From the NCBI GenBank assembly GCA_035546535.1, contig DASZWQ010000153.1, forward strand, positions 1 to 40,997: a stretch of DNA of 40,997 nt, given 5' to 3'. Positions 17,546-24,715 of the stretch are shown here, in pieces. This DNA comes from Pirellulales bacterium (GTDB lineage: Bacteria; Planctomycetota; Planctomycetia; Pirellulales; JACPPG01). The position numbers were made by a program, and so were the translations under genes. The notes under the pieces are model-generated. The model was not told where the DNA came from. It ran no database searches and saw nothing but the letters and a program-made list of their open reading frames with translations. The number at the start of each line of letters is the position of its first letter. Position 1 is the first letter of the stretch.

Positions 17546-17710
17546 TCAATTTGCCAGCATGGCGGTCGTGAGGTCGCGCAGCTCATCGAGGGCAACGTCA
17601 TTTGCACCCCCCGGACGCTCTCCGGCTGGTCCATCCGGGAACGCCAGGTAGCGCACCGAGGCGGCACATTTCTCGGTCCTTGTCAAGGCAGGAACAGCCC
17701 GCACAGACAC
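17546..17710 (-). CDS. Possible small protein (54 aa)
   Basis: A short minus-strand frame from GTG 17710 to the TGA at 17546 encodes 54 residues; an inner TTG start at about 17686 would give 46. The C-terminal part (SVRYLAFPDGPAGERPGG and ALDELRDLTTAML) reads like a folded protein rather than random sequence. There is no clear ribosome-binding site, so it may also be a remnant. It lies in the 478-base gap between the HNH gene and the zinc-ribbon gene. Nothing else convincing was seen in that gap. Confidence 0.25.
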   Translation of the reverse strand: MSVRAVPALTRTEKCAASVRYLAFPDGPAGERPGGANDVALDELRDLTTAMLAN

Positions 17711-17872
17711 GAAAAAACAAGGGTCAAAAAAGCCTCAATACGACTTGCTCGCCAGCGCGAATTGTCATTAGGATGAACTTTGTCGTTGCGCAAACGGTTT
17801 GAAGATTTCGGGCCGGTCCGCAGAGTCATTCTTGTTCTGGTGAATACTGCCCTGGCACGGGGAGCCCTCGCG

Positions 17873-18181
17873 ATGATTCATTACTCGTGCGATCTCTGCA
17901 AACGTCCTCTCGATCCCGAAGAGGAGTTGCGCTTCGTGGTCAAAATCGACATCCATGCGGCCTTCAATCCGCTCGATCTCGACGGGCCCGAGGCCGACGT
18001 CGACCACCTCGACGACTTGGACGAGATCATCGAACAACTGGACGACCTCTCCAGCGATGCGATCGGTGACGATGTCCAGCAGCAGTTGCGTTTTGACCTC
18101 TGCCCGGAATGCCGCAAGAAGTTTCTGGCGAATCCGCTGGGGCGGAAGAAGCTCGAGAAATTCAACTTCAGCCAGAACTAG
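17873..18181 (+). CDS. Acidic zinc-ribbon-like protein of unknown function
   Basis: 102-aa protein from the ATG at 17873, with GGGGAG at 17859-17864 and an 8-base gap. Two CxxC pairs, CDLC near the N-terminus (6-9) and CPEC near the C-terminus (about 80-83), probably bind one zinc ion. Between them lies a highly acidic segment rich in Asp and Leu (DLDGPEADVDHLDDLDE), followed by a basic tail (RKKLEKF). The longer upstream open frame has no start signal. There is no signal peptide. It looks like a small cytoplasmic regulator or adaptor; the acidic middle could mimic nucleic acid or mediate protein contacts, but that is speculation. No named family recognised. Confidence 0.75.
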   Translation: MIHYSCDLCKRPLDPEEELRFVVKIDIHAAFNPLDLDGPEADVDHLDDLDEIIEQLDDLSSDAIGDDVQQQLRFDLCPECRKKFLANPLGRKKLEKFNFSQN

Positions 18182-18198
18182 CTAGCGAATTCGCCACC

Positions 18199-18321
18199 GA
18201 ACCACGTGCGTGTTCGGCGGTGCTATTGGCGCTGAACCACTTGCGTGTTCGGCGGTATTATTGGCGCCGAACCACTTGCGTGTTCGGCGGTGCAATCGGC
18301 TGCCGAACCGCGTGCGTGTAG
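18199..18321 (+). repeat. 35-bp tandem repeat, about 3.5 copies, each with a hairpin
   Basis: Units begin with GAACC at 18199, 18234, 18269 and 18305, giving periods of 35, 35 and 36 bases. The shared core of the first three is GAACCAC-TGCGTGTTCGGCGGT with one variable base. The fourth copy is truncated after GAACCGCGTGCGTGT. Each full unit can fold a short stem between CCGAAC and GTTCGG around the TTGC-like loop. It lies directly after the zinc-ribbon gene and before the nuclease gene. It is not a CRISPR array, because the intervening bases are also similar between units and far too short to be spacers. Confidence 0.8.
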
Positions 18322-18432
18322 ACGGCTGGTTCTCGGCTGCTCGTCCGACGCTTCGACGTTTCCTGACCGTGGACGGCGCTACCGGTGTATGATTCCGGCT
18401 CGGTGAATCGTGCCAGAAATCGTCGGCTGCTC

Positions 18433-18981
18433 ATGCGCGCTGCCACGGTTCTGATTCTGACCGTTATTGCGGCTCTGCAATCGTGGCGCGGCTGCTCGAC
18501 GGAGCCGCGTGAGCCGCAGCCCGTGCCCGAGGGGCGCTATCACGTCCTGCGAGTCGTCGACGGCGATACGCTGCTCATGCAGGATCACAAACGCCTGCGG
18601 CTGATGGGCGTGGACACGCCCGAGACGGTCAAGGAAGACACGCCGGTGCAGCCGTGGGGTCCGGAAGCGACGCAGTTCACGCGCGACTTTGTCGGCCGGG
18701 GCGACGTAAGGTTGCAATTCGACCGCGAACGGACCGACCGCTTCGGCCGGTACCTGGCGTACGTGTGGGTCGGCGATCGGATGCTCAACGAAGAGTTGCT
18801 CCGCGCCGGCCTGGCCCGTTGGGAGCCGGGATACCACTACTCGCAGAGCATGAAGACGCGTTTCCGCAAGGCGCAGCGCGAGGCCCAGCAGGCTCATCGC
18901 GGCATTTGGAGCGAGCAAGAGACCAGGCATGAAGCCGGGAAGGACCGACCATCGCGATTGCCCGGCCAGGGCGACTTGTGA
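18433..18981 (+). CDS. Thermonuclease-family (staphylococcal nuclease fold) protein, exported
   Basis: 182-aa protein from the ATG at 18433 (an in-frame GTG lies at 18385). The N-terminus MRAATVLILTVIAAL is a signal peptide or membrane anchor, followed by a cysteine (C21) in WRGC that only loosely resembles a lipobox. The SNase domain spans about 35-160. Key positions are VVDGDT (41-46), R56 and D61/E64 in LRLMGVDTPE, and the second arginine in DRFGRYLAYV (R106), so the calcium-binding and catalytic set seems complete. The probable role is sugar-nonspecific DNA/RNA hydrolysis in the periplasm or outside the cell. The C-terminal tail is polar. The tandem repeat lies immediately upstream and may contain its promoter. 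Confidence 0.88.
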   Translation: MRAATVLILTVIAALQSWRGCSTEPREPQPVPEGRYHVLRVVDGDTLLMQDHKRLRLMGVDTPETVKEDTPVQPWGPEATQFTRDFVGRGDVRLQFDRERTDRFGRYLAYVWVGDRMLNEELLRAGLARWEPGYHYSQSMKTRFRKAQREAQQAHRGIWSEQETRHEAGKDRPSRLPGQGDL

Positions 18982-19053
18982 CCTTCGCGGTCCGCGCAAA
19001 GCTTGACCGGGCGACGGTGTGCGACGTAACCTTCACTGAGAGGAGTTCCGAAT

Positions 19054-19320
19054 ATGAAGGTGATCGTCGACATTCCCGCCGAGGTCGAGCAAGCCCTGCA
19101 GCAACAGTTGGGAGGCGATTTAACGCAGGCAGCCAAGGAGGCGATGGCCGTCGCCTGGTATCGCGCGGAAAAGCTTAGCATCGGTCAGGTTGCCGCGTTA
19201 CTCGGCATCTCGACCTATGAAGCCGACGGCTTAATGAAGCAGCACGGGGTCGTCGTCCCCTATTCGATCGACGACTTCAAGCAGGATCAAATCACACTCG
19301 ACCGCTTGCTCGGCTCGTGA
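19054..19320 (+). CDS. UPF0175 family antitoxin
   Basis: 88-aa protein with GAGAGGAG just before the ATG. It matches the UPF0175 layout: a short beta-strand start (MKVIVDIPAEVEQAL), then helices (AAKEAMAVAWYRAEKLSIGQVAALLGIS) that form a helix-turn-helix-like DNA-binding part, and a C-terminal tail (VPYSIDDFKQD). Its stop overlaps the next gene's start by 4 bases (GTGA). UPF0175 proteins are usual partners of DUF3368 PIN-domain toxins, so it should neutralise that toxin and may repress the pair. A TTGACC at 19003-19008 followed 18 bases later by TAACCT is a weak promoter candidate. Confidence 0.87.
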   Translation: MKVIVDIPAEVEQALQQQLGGDLTQAAKEAMAVAWYRAEKLSIGQVAALLGISTYEADGLMKQHGVVVPYSIDDFKQDQITLDRLLGS

Positions 19321-19796
19321 TCGTCGTCGCTGATACATCGCCGATCAATTACTTGATCCTGACGGGCCATATTGATGTGCTGCCGGCGCTGTTCGGCGAG
19401 GTGCTGGTCCCTCAATCTGTAGCGGACGAATTGCAGCATGCCAGAACGCCGCGGGACGTGCGAAGTTGGGTTGCACAGCCGCCGCCATGGTTCATCGTCC
19501 GGCCCGCTGCGCAAGTCGAGGATCCGATCCGTCTAGGGCGAGGCGAAGCCGAGGCAATTTGCTTAGCCCTTGAGGTGCATGCTTCGATTCTGCTGATCGA
19601 TGACCGTCGCGGACGTCGGGAGGCGATCGCACGTGGCATTCCCGTCGCCGGCACGCTCAACGTACTCGTAGCGGGGGCCGCGCGTGGTCTGTTGGAGTTG
19701 CCTACGGCAATCAGGAAGTTGCGAACAACCAATTTTCACATTTCCAACGACGTCATCGCCGCGGCGCTGAAAGAGGATGCCGAGCGCCGGAAGTGA
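19317..19796 (+). CDS. DUF3368 PIN-domain toxin
   Basis: 159-aa PIN-fold RNase of the DUF3368 family, starting at GTG 19317 inside the antitoxin stop. The acidic metal-binding residues are visible: D6 in VVADTSP, D37/E38 in SVADELQ, E77/E79 in LGRGEAEAI and D95/D96 in LLIDDRRGR. The family is the toxin half of type II modules and is expected to cleave RNA. The start of DUF3368 proteins, DTSPINYL, is well conserved here. The four-base overlap with the UPF0175 gene ensures translational coupling. The module looks intact. Such cassettes are often horizontally acquired, but no mobile element is adjacent. Confidence 0.9.
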   Translation: MIVVADTSPINYLILTGHIDVLPALFGEVLVPQSVADELQHARTPRDVRSWVAQPPPWFIVRPAAQVEDPIRLGRGEAEAICLALEVHASILLIDDRRGRREAIARGIPVAGTLNVLVAGAARGLLELPTAIRKLRTTNFHISNDVIAAALKEDAERRK

Positions 19797-19811
19797 AAAA
19801 ACCTCTCGTGC

Positions 19812-20051
19812 CTAGTCCTGGAAGCGCAGCGCGGTGGCGAACGCTGCCACCAGCAGACCGCCCGCGAATTGCAGGAGGGCGATAATGCGCATGTTCCGCG
19901 CGTAATGCGGATCGCGCAGCATCCGTCGGACACGGTACAGCTCTTCGCGCGAGACGAACACGCGGATGAATAACCGGGGCCATTCCGCAAAAAGCCAGGT
20001 CAACGCTGCGAACAACGAGAATCCGAGCAATATCCAACGGGCGTCAGGCAT
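19812..20051 (-). CDS. Small membrane protein (79 aa)
   Basis: Starts at the ATG at 20051, with GGAGG about 8 bases upstream; the longer frame to 20141 lacks a signal. Two hydrophobic helices are visible (about 6-26 and 56-76), separated by a basic, arginine-rich loop (SREELYRVRRMLRDPHYARNMR), which suggests both ends lie on the periplasmic side and the loop in the cytoplasm. No known family. It ends 15 bases from the stop of the toxin gene and is convergent with it, and it is divergent from the LeuB-like gene. The function is unknown. Confidence 0.65.
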   Translation of the reverse strand: MPDARWILLGFSLFAALTWLFAEWPRLFIRVFVSREELYRVRRMLRDPHYARNMRIIALLQFAGGLLVAAFATALRFQD

Positions 20052-20143
20052 TGATCGATCCTCCGCGGGCGATTGGCCCGGTTTATGAACGCTGGGCTGA
20101 GATGCACTTGTTTCACTCGGTACTACGTGTGGAAGTCCCAAAC

Positions 20144-20172
20144 TTGTTCACCCCCCGCACGGCGGTTAGAAT
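20144..20172 (+). promoter_or_regulatory. Possible sigma-70-type promoter for the LeuB-like gene
   Basis: TTGTTC (20144-20149), 17 bases, then TAGAAT (20167-20172). The -10 box matches consensus at 5 of 6 positions, the -35 at 3 of 6, and the spacing is ideal. It lies 60 bases before the start chosen for the dehydrogenase. Confidence 0.4.
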
Positions 20173-20231
20173 CGGCGATTCTTTCCTGCTCGATTTGCTC
20201 GTAATTGTCACCCCCAGGTGGAGTTCTCGTC

Positions 20232-21305
20232 TTGGCCAACAATAAGAGTTTGAAGATCGCCGTAATCGGTGGCGATGGTACCGGCCCGGAAGTGGCCGCC
20301 GAAGGTTTGAAAGTTCTGGACGCCGTCGCAAAGCTCGAGAATTTCAAGTACGAGCTCGTACACTACGATTTCGGCGGTGACCGCTACCTGCGCACCGGCG
20401 AGATTCTCCCCCCGGGCGCGATCGACGAGCTGCGCACCTTCGATGCCATGTATCTGGGCGCGGTCGGCCATCCGGACGTAAAGCCGGGTATTTTGGAGAA
20501 AGGGCTGCTCCTGGAGCTGCGCTTTCAGCTCGATCAGTACATCAACTTGCGCCCCGTGCAGTTGTTCCCAGGCGTGGAAACGCCGCTGAAGGACAAGGGG
20601 CCCAAGGACGTCGATTTCGTGGTGGTGCGCGAAAACACCGAGGACATGTACTGCGGCGTCGGCGGCTTTTTGAAGAAGAACACTGCCGACGAGGTCGCCA
20701 CGCAAACGGCCATCTACACCCGCAAGGGTTGCGAGCGGTGCATCCGCTGGGCCTTTGAGTTCACGCGCAAGCGGAACAATCCGAAAAAGATGCTCACCCT
20801 GGTGGCGAAGACGAACGTGCTCACCTACGGCCATGACCTGTGGTGGCGCACCTTTCAGGACGTGGCCAAGGAATATCCCGACATCAAGGCCGATTACAAC
20901 CACGTCGACGCTTGCTGCATGTGGATGGTGAAGAACCCCGAATACTACGATGTGATCGTCACCACCAACATGTTTGGCGACATCATCACCGACCTGGGCG
21001 GCATCCTTCAGGGCGGGATGGGCGTGGCCGCCGGCGGCAACATCAATCCCGACCCGGGCGGCACCAGCATGTACGAGCCGATGGGCGGCAGCGCGCCGAA
21101 GTACACGGGCCAGAACGTCATCAACCCGATCGCCGCGATCAACGCCCTGGGCATGCTGCTTGAGCACACGGGCCAGCCGGCCGCGGCCGCGCGGGTGAAC
21201 AAGGCGATCCGCAGCGTCACCGGCACCAAGATGAAGAGCCAGGCCGCCGGCCGAATGGGCTACAGCACGCAACAAGTCGGCGATTTGGTCTGTGAGGCGC
21301 TGTAG
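20232..21305 (+). CDS. leuB: Isocitrate/isopropylmalate dehydrogenase family protein, probably 3-isopropylmalate dehydrogenase
   Basis: 357-aa NAD-dependent beta-decarboxylating dehydrogenase. The TTG at 20232 is preferred because GGTGGAG lies just upstream and the protein then begins like family members; an upstream TTG at 20205 is the alternative. Substrate and metal residues fit LeuB: R97, R107 (INLRP), R133 (VVREN), Y140, K193 (VAKTNVLTYG), and D226, D250 and D254 (VDACC and MFGDIITDLGG). The NAD-binding side has GGSAPKYTGQN. The reaction is oxidative decarboxylation of 3-isopropylmalate in leucine synthesis. Tartrate or isocitrate dehydrogenase activity is possible, as the family is hard to separate. 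No leuA, leuC or leuD is nearby. Confidence 0.83.
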   Translation: MANNKSLKIAVIGGDGTGPEVAAEGLKVLDAVAKLENFKYELVHYDFGGDRYLRTGEILPPGAIDELRTFDAMYLGAVGHPDVKPGILEKGLLLELRFQLDQYINLRPVQLFPGVETPLKDKGPKDVDFVVVRENTEDMYCGVGGFLKKNTADEVATQTAIYTRKGCERCIRWAFEFTRKRNNPKKMLTLVAKTNVLTYGHDLWWRTFQDVAKEYPDIKADYNHVDACCMWMVKNPEYYDVIVTTNMFGDIITDLGGILQGGMGVAAGGNINPDPGGTSMYEPMGGSAPKYTGQNVINPIAAINALGMLLEHTGQPAAAARVNKAIRSVTGTKMKSQAAGRMGYSTQQVGDLVCEAL

Positions 21306-21335
21306 GGCGACGGGTCGACTGTCGGACCTGCAGTA

Positions 21336-21617
21336 TTATTGCTGCGAGCGTTCGCCTTCGGACATCCAGGCGGGTTCCAGCCCCTGATAGAGAACATCGG
21401 GGTCGATGTCGGCGCCGTTTTCCCAAACGATCGTGCCGAGGCGCGGATCAACTTTAACGCTTGCAAACTGCCGTGGATCGTCGCGCAGCGGCTGAAAGAT
21501 CGGGCCGCGCAAATACGGGTTCAAGTCGATTTCCTTCTGTGTTCCGTCAGTGAAATCGAGCCTGACGCGAAAACCGATTAGGTGCGTCACGTTTGCGATA
21601 CGGACTGGTTGGGACAT
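21336..21617 (-). CDS. DUF2442 family protein
   Basis: 93-aa protein from the ATG at 21617, with AAAGG 5 bases upstream. The layout matches DUF2442: a strand-rich start (VRIANVTHLIGFRVRLDF), then DGTQKEIDLNPYLRG, a proline-containing segment and the block VDPRLGTIVWENGADIDPDVLY. DUF2442 proteins are small and often occur in two-gene units with DUF4160, of toxin-antitoxin or stress type. Here the gene 44 bases upstream is not DUF4160 but an unknown 161-aa protein. GC content is clearly lower than in the neighbouring metabolic genes, which suggests acquisition from elsewhere. Confidence 0.85.
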   Translation of the reverse strand: MSQPVRIANVTHLIGFRVRLDFTDGTQKEIDLNPYLRGPIFQPLRDDPRQFASVKVDPRLGTIVWENGADIDPDVLYQGLEPAWMSEGERSQQ

Positions 21618-21660
21618 AAAGGCCTTTCCGCGGATTGGACCGTGACCCAGATCAGCCGCA

Positions 21661-22146
21661 CTATGGATTGTGACCGACAAATTGCGCAGCGCGTTCGCGA
21701 ATGATTGCGACTATGTTTTCGCTTGTCGCGCCGTTCCAGTACCACTGAACTTCGGCTGTGAGCAGGTCCTGGTAAGCGTTGAACAAGAGGTAAAAGTCAA
21801 ACAGCTCTTTCGCGTAGTCGAGCGAGATGCAGAGGTCGTGTGCCAATGCGACGGCTTCGACCAGTTCTACGTCATCGGAGAGGGCCATCCGCAACTGCTC
21901 GGTAGCATGTGTGAGAACAGCCACTCGTGGATCAAGTGCCACGATTGCTTGCTCGCGAAGGGCATTGTCGCGCAATGCGGCGACTTCAAAGTGGTTGTAT
22001 GGCGGCAGCATGCCCGCTAGCCTTGTCAGATATTCGCCGTCTCGTCCCTCGAGGAGCATCGAGATCGCCCAGTCGACGCAGCGCTGCCCGCATGGCTCAT
22101 CGAGCGCCTTGTCGGCCAGTATGTGAGCTGTGGTGATCCTGCGCAT
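21661..22146 (-). CDS. Unknown protein upstream of DUF2442
   Basis: 161-aa soluble, helical protein with no family I recognise. It contains a His/Glu-rich first half (LADKALDEPCGQRCVDWAIS), leucine-rich helices and an aromatic C-terminal part (ELFDFYLLFNAYQDLLTAEVQWYWNG). There is no signal peptide or membrane helix. It is followed by DUF2442 on the same strand (44 bases) and diverges from the SDR gene with only 30 bases between starts. The base composition is near 50% GC, well below the surrounding genes. By context it is the candidate partner of DUF2442, perhaps replacing the usual DUF4160. The start is uncertain because its ribosome-binding site is poorly placed. Confidence 0.65.
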   Translation of the reverse strand: MRRITTAHILADKALDEPCGQRCVDWAISMLLEGRDGEYLTRLAGMLPPYNHFEVAALRDNALREQAIVALDPRVAVLTHATEQLRMALSDDVELVEAVALAHDLCISLDYAKELFDFYLLFNAYQDLLTAEVQWYWNGATSENIVAIIRERAAQFVGHNP

Positions 22147-22176
22147 CCTGAGATTCTAACTACCATCGAGGCACCC

Positions 22177-22947
22177 ATGAAAAACTCTCTCTTCGATCTT
22201 TCCGGACGCGTGGCCCTGGTGACCGGGGGCAGCAAGGGGCTCGGTAAGGCCATGGCCCGGGGGTTTGCCGAGGCTGGTGCCGACGTGATCATCAGCAGCC
22301 GGCACGAAAACGAGCTGCGTGCGGCGCTCGACGAAATCGGCCAGGGGACGACCGGCCGCCGCGAGTACATCGTGGCCGACATGACCGAGCGGGCCGACGT
22401 GCAGCGACTGGCCGCTGAATCGCTCAAGCGGCTGGGCCGCGTCGATATCGTCGTGAACAACGCCGGCGGCAATACACCGCAGCCGATCGACAAGATCACC
22501 GACGAAGACTGGGATCGGGTCATCGAGCTGAACCTGACCAGTTGCATGGCAGTGACGCGGGCGCTCGCGCCGCAAATGAAGGAGCGACGCTGGGGCCGGA
22601 TCATTCACATCTCGTCGATCATGGGGCTGGCCTCCAAGGAAGGACGCAACGCCTACTCGGCCACCAAGGCAGCACTGATCGGTATGGCCCGGGCGAGCGC
22701 GCTCGACCTGGGCAGGGACAATATCACGGTGAATTGCATCGCCCCGGGCCCGTTTCTTACCGACCTGCCGGGCAACCTGCTTTCGGCCGACGAGAAAAAA
22801 GTCTTCGCCGATCGCACCGCTTTGGGCCGCTGGGGCGACCCGCGCGAATTGGCGGGCCCCGCACTCTTGCTCGCCAGCGAAGCCGGCAGCTACATCACGG
22901 GCGCCGTGCTGGTGGTCGACGGCGGCAGCCTGTGCAAGACGTTTTAG
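22177..22947 (+). CDS. Short-chain dehydrogenase/reductase (SDR), classical, FabG-like
   Basis: 256-aa classical SDR from the ATG at 22177, with GAGG 5 bases upstream. The cofactor motif TGGSKGLG is at 16-23, NNAGG at 94-98, and the catalytic residues are S147 (HISSIMG), Y160 and K164 (AYSATKAA). The PGPFLTDLP region and the terminal ITGAVLVVDGGSLCKTF are typical of FabG or gluconate-5-dehydrogenase-type enzymes. NAD(P)-dependent alcohol/ketone interconversion is certain in type, but the substrate is not. It is not in an acyl-lipid gene cluster, so FabG identity is unlikely to be literal. It ends just before a hairpin repeat at 22954. Confidence 0.88.
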   Translation: MKNSLFDLSGRVALVTGGSKGLGKAMARGFAEAGADVIISSRHENELRAALDEIGQGTTGRREYIVADMTERADVQRLAAESLKRLGRVDIVVNNAGGNTPQPIDKITDEDWDRVIELNLTSCMAVTRALAPQMKERRWGRIIHISSIMGLASKEGRNAYSATKAALIGMARASALDLGRDNITVNCIAPGPFLTDLPGNLLSADEKKVFADRTALGRWGDPRELAGPALLLASEAGSYITGAVLVVDGGSLCKTF

Positions 22948-22953
22948 TGAAAT

Positions 22954-22976
22954 CCCTCTCCCTTTCAGGGAGAGGG
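22954..22976. terminator. Perfect hairpin, possible terminator or REP-like repeat
   Basis: CCCTCTCCCT (22954-22963), loop TTC, AGGGAGAGGG (22967-22976): a 10-bp perfect stem 7 bases after the SDR stop codon. There is no T-run after it, so it is either a weak intrinsic terminator or one of the widespread CCCTCTCCC/GGGAGAGGG intergenic repeats seen in many bacteria. On the opposite strand CCCTCACCCTA precedes it, as in those repeats. Confidence 0.5.
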
Positions 22977-23121
22977 TAGGGTGAGGGTATCGTAAGGAAT
23001 GCCACAGAGCTCACAGAGAACATCGAGATAAGGAAAAATGATGAATGCAGAATGATGGGTTGAACGGCGAAGGCGCCTATCCACCGCTCATCACTCAGCA
23101 CTCATCGTTCCGCACTTCTGC

Positions 23122-23697
23122 CTAACTGTGCATCCGCGCCAGTGGGTCGCCGCGGTCGATGATCTCGGCCTCGGCCGCCGACAACTCGTCCAACCTCGCA
23201 TTCACAACCTCGGGCTTGGCAAAGAGCATGGCCAGGCGGACGTAGGTGGCGTGATGGCGCGCTTCGGATTCGAACAGGCTGGCATAGAAATCGGCCAGCT
23301 CTCGATCGCGGATCCGGTCCTTCAACAGCGCGAACCGCTCGCAAGAGCGGGCTTCGATCAAACCGGCCACGAGCAGCCGGTCAACGGCCTTGCCCGGCTC
23401 TTGCTTGCGCACCAGGTCGTTCAACTGCCGGCCGTAGCTTGACGGCGTGAGTCGGCGAAAGCGCCAGCCGCGCGATTGGATCAGATCGAGCACCTGGCCA
23501 AAATGCTCCAGCTCTTCGTTGACGATTCCCGACAGCTCGCGCACCAGCTCGACCCTGTCGACATAAGCGAAGATCAGGTTCATCGCCGTGCCGGCGGCCT
23601 TCTTTTCGCAATGCGCATGGTCGATCAGGATATCGGCCAGGTTTTCTTCGACCGTATCGAGCCACCACGGTGCGGTGCTGCTTTTCAGGCTGAGCAT
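23122..23697 (-). CDS. miaE: tRNA-(ms2io6A)-hydroxylase MiaE
   Basis: 191-aa non-haem diiron hydroxylase that hydroxylates the isopentenyl group of the 2-methylthio-N6-isopentenyl adenosine at tRNA position 37. Diiron ligand motifs in a four-helix bundle are visible: DHAHCEKKAAG (E31), NEELEHF (62-66 region), EARSCERF (115-122) and ESEARHHATY (143-152). The N-terminal TAPWWL start is typical of MiaE. It acts after MiaA and MiaB, neither of which is in this window. It is the downstream gene of a pair with an SDR gene, with a 6-base gap. The next gene on the other side is convergent. Confidence 0.9.
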   Translation of the reverse strand: MLSLKSSTAPWWLDTVEENLADILIDHAHCEKKAAGTAMNLIFAYVDRVELVRELSGIVNEELEHFGQVLDLIQSRGWRFRRLTPSSYGRQLNDLVRKQEPGKAVDRLLVAGLIEARSCERFALLKDRIRDRELADFYASLFESEARHHATYVRLAMLFAKPEVVNARLDELSAAEAEIIDRGDPLARMHS

Positions 23698-23703
23698 GCC
23701 AAA

Positions 23704-24576
23704 TCAAACGGCGGTTTTTTCGGCGATTTGTGGCGGCGCGGCGGCCGGCGGTTCCTTCTTCAGCGCCGCCAGTTGCTTCGCCCAATCCTTGGCCAGCAGG
23801 TTGCAAACGTAGTTGGGGAAGAACCGCTTCAATCGCCAGAAGATGCGTCCCTGTCGCGGCAGCACGACGTATAGCCGCTTGTCGGCAATAGCTTGCACCG
23901 CGGCATTGGCGACGTCGTCGGCGGTAAAGTTGGCCACCTTCATCATCTTCGAGGCCAGGTCGCGATCGATCTTTTCCAGCCGGCCTTCGTTCAGCAGGTT
24001 CGTCTGAAAGAACGACGGACAGACGACCGTGACGCCCACGTTGTGCGGCTTGAGCTCGCCGTACAGCGTCTCTGAGAGCGAAAGCATGCCGGCCTTCGCT
24101 ACGTTATAGCCGGCCATACCTGGCTTGGCGGCCACGGCGGCCAGCGACGCGGTATTGATGATGTGAGCGCCGCGCGGATTTTTTTTCAGCCACGGGATGA
24201 AGTAATGGCAGCCGTAGATTCCGGCGTTCAGGTTGATGCCGAGAATCCAATGCCAGTCGTCGATCGAATACTTCCCTACCTCGCCCGAGCCCGCCACGCC
24301 GGCATTATTCACCAAGAGGTCGAGATTCTGCCATTCGGATTCGAGGCGGTTGCGCAGCGCTTGCCAGGCAGACGGCTGCGACACATCCATGTGGTACGTG
24401 AAGCCGTCGCCGCCGGCGCTGCGCACCAGGCGCAACGTTTCGTCGTTGGCCGTGTCGTTCACGTCCACCAGGGCCATTCGCCATCCGTCGCGCGCCAGCC
24501 GCAGCGCGATCGCCCGCCCTAAGCCGCTGGCTGCGCCCGTGATGATTGCATTGCGTCGATTGTCGGATCCCACCAC
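23704..24576 (-). CDS. Short-chain dehydrogenase/reductase (SDR)
   Basis: 290-aa classical SDR starting at a GTG pair (24576 or 24573), with GGGAGA just upstream. Motifs are TGAASGLG (13-20), NNAG (90-93), S144 (NTASLAA), Y157 and K161 (YNVAKAG). The C-terminal portion beyond about 235 is extended (RRFW/LKRFFPNYVC) and basic, followed by an Ala/Pro/Lys tail, resembling membrane-associated or retinol-dehydrogenase-like SDRs. The gene ends 6 bases before miaE begins, so they are co-transcribed. The substrate is not evident. It differs clearly from the SDR at 22177-22947 in both sequence and C-terminus. Confidence 0.87.
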   Translation of the reverse strand: MVGSDNRRNAIITGAASGLGRAIALRLARDGWRMALVDVNDTANDETLRLVRSAGGDGFTYHMDVSQPSAWQALRNRLESEWQNLDLLVNNAGVAGSGEVGKYSIDDWHWILGINLNAGIYGCHYFIPWLKKNPRGAHIINTASLAAVAAKPGMAGYNVAKAGMLSLSETLYGELKPHNVGVTVVCPSFFQTNLLNEGRLEKIDRDLASKMMKVANFTADDVANAAVQAIADKRLYVVLPRQGRIFWRLKRFFPNYVCNLLAKDWAKQLAALKKEPPAAAPPQIAEKTAV

Positions 24577-24715
24577 GGCGGTCTCCCGGATAAATCTTTG
24601 CGGCGCGAAAGATATCGGGCCGAGGAGTTCGGCTCAGTTTTCGCGCTCCACCAGCGCCGCGCGCAGGATAGATGGCCCACCCGAGGCGGTCAAGCAGCGC
24701 GATTCCTGGCGGCCG

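Noticed and set aside
18199..18321. CRISPR array interpretation of the 35-bp repeats
   Set aside because: The whole unit repeats without variable spacers, there are under four units, and no cas gene is present.
20208..21275. A 355-residue minus-strand open frame opposite leuB
   Set aside because: Antisense shadow with repetitive His/Val/Gly composition; the plus strand has all dehydrogenase residues.
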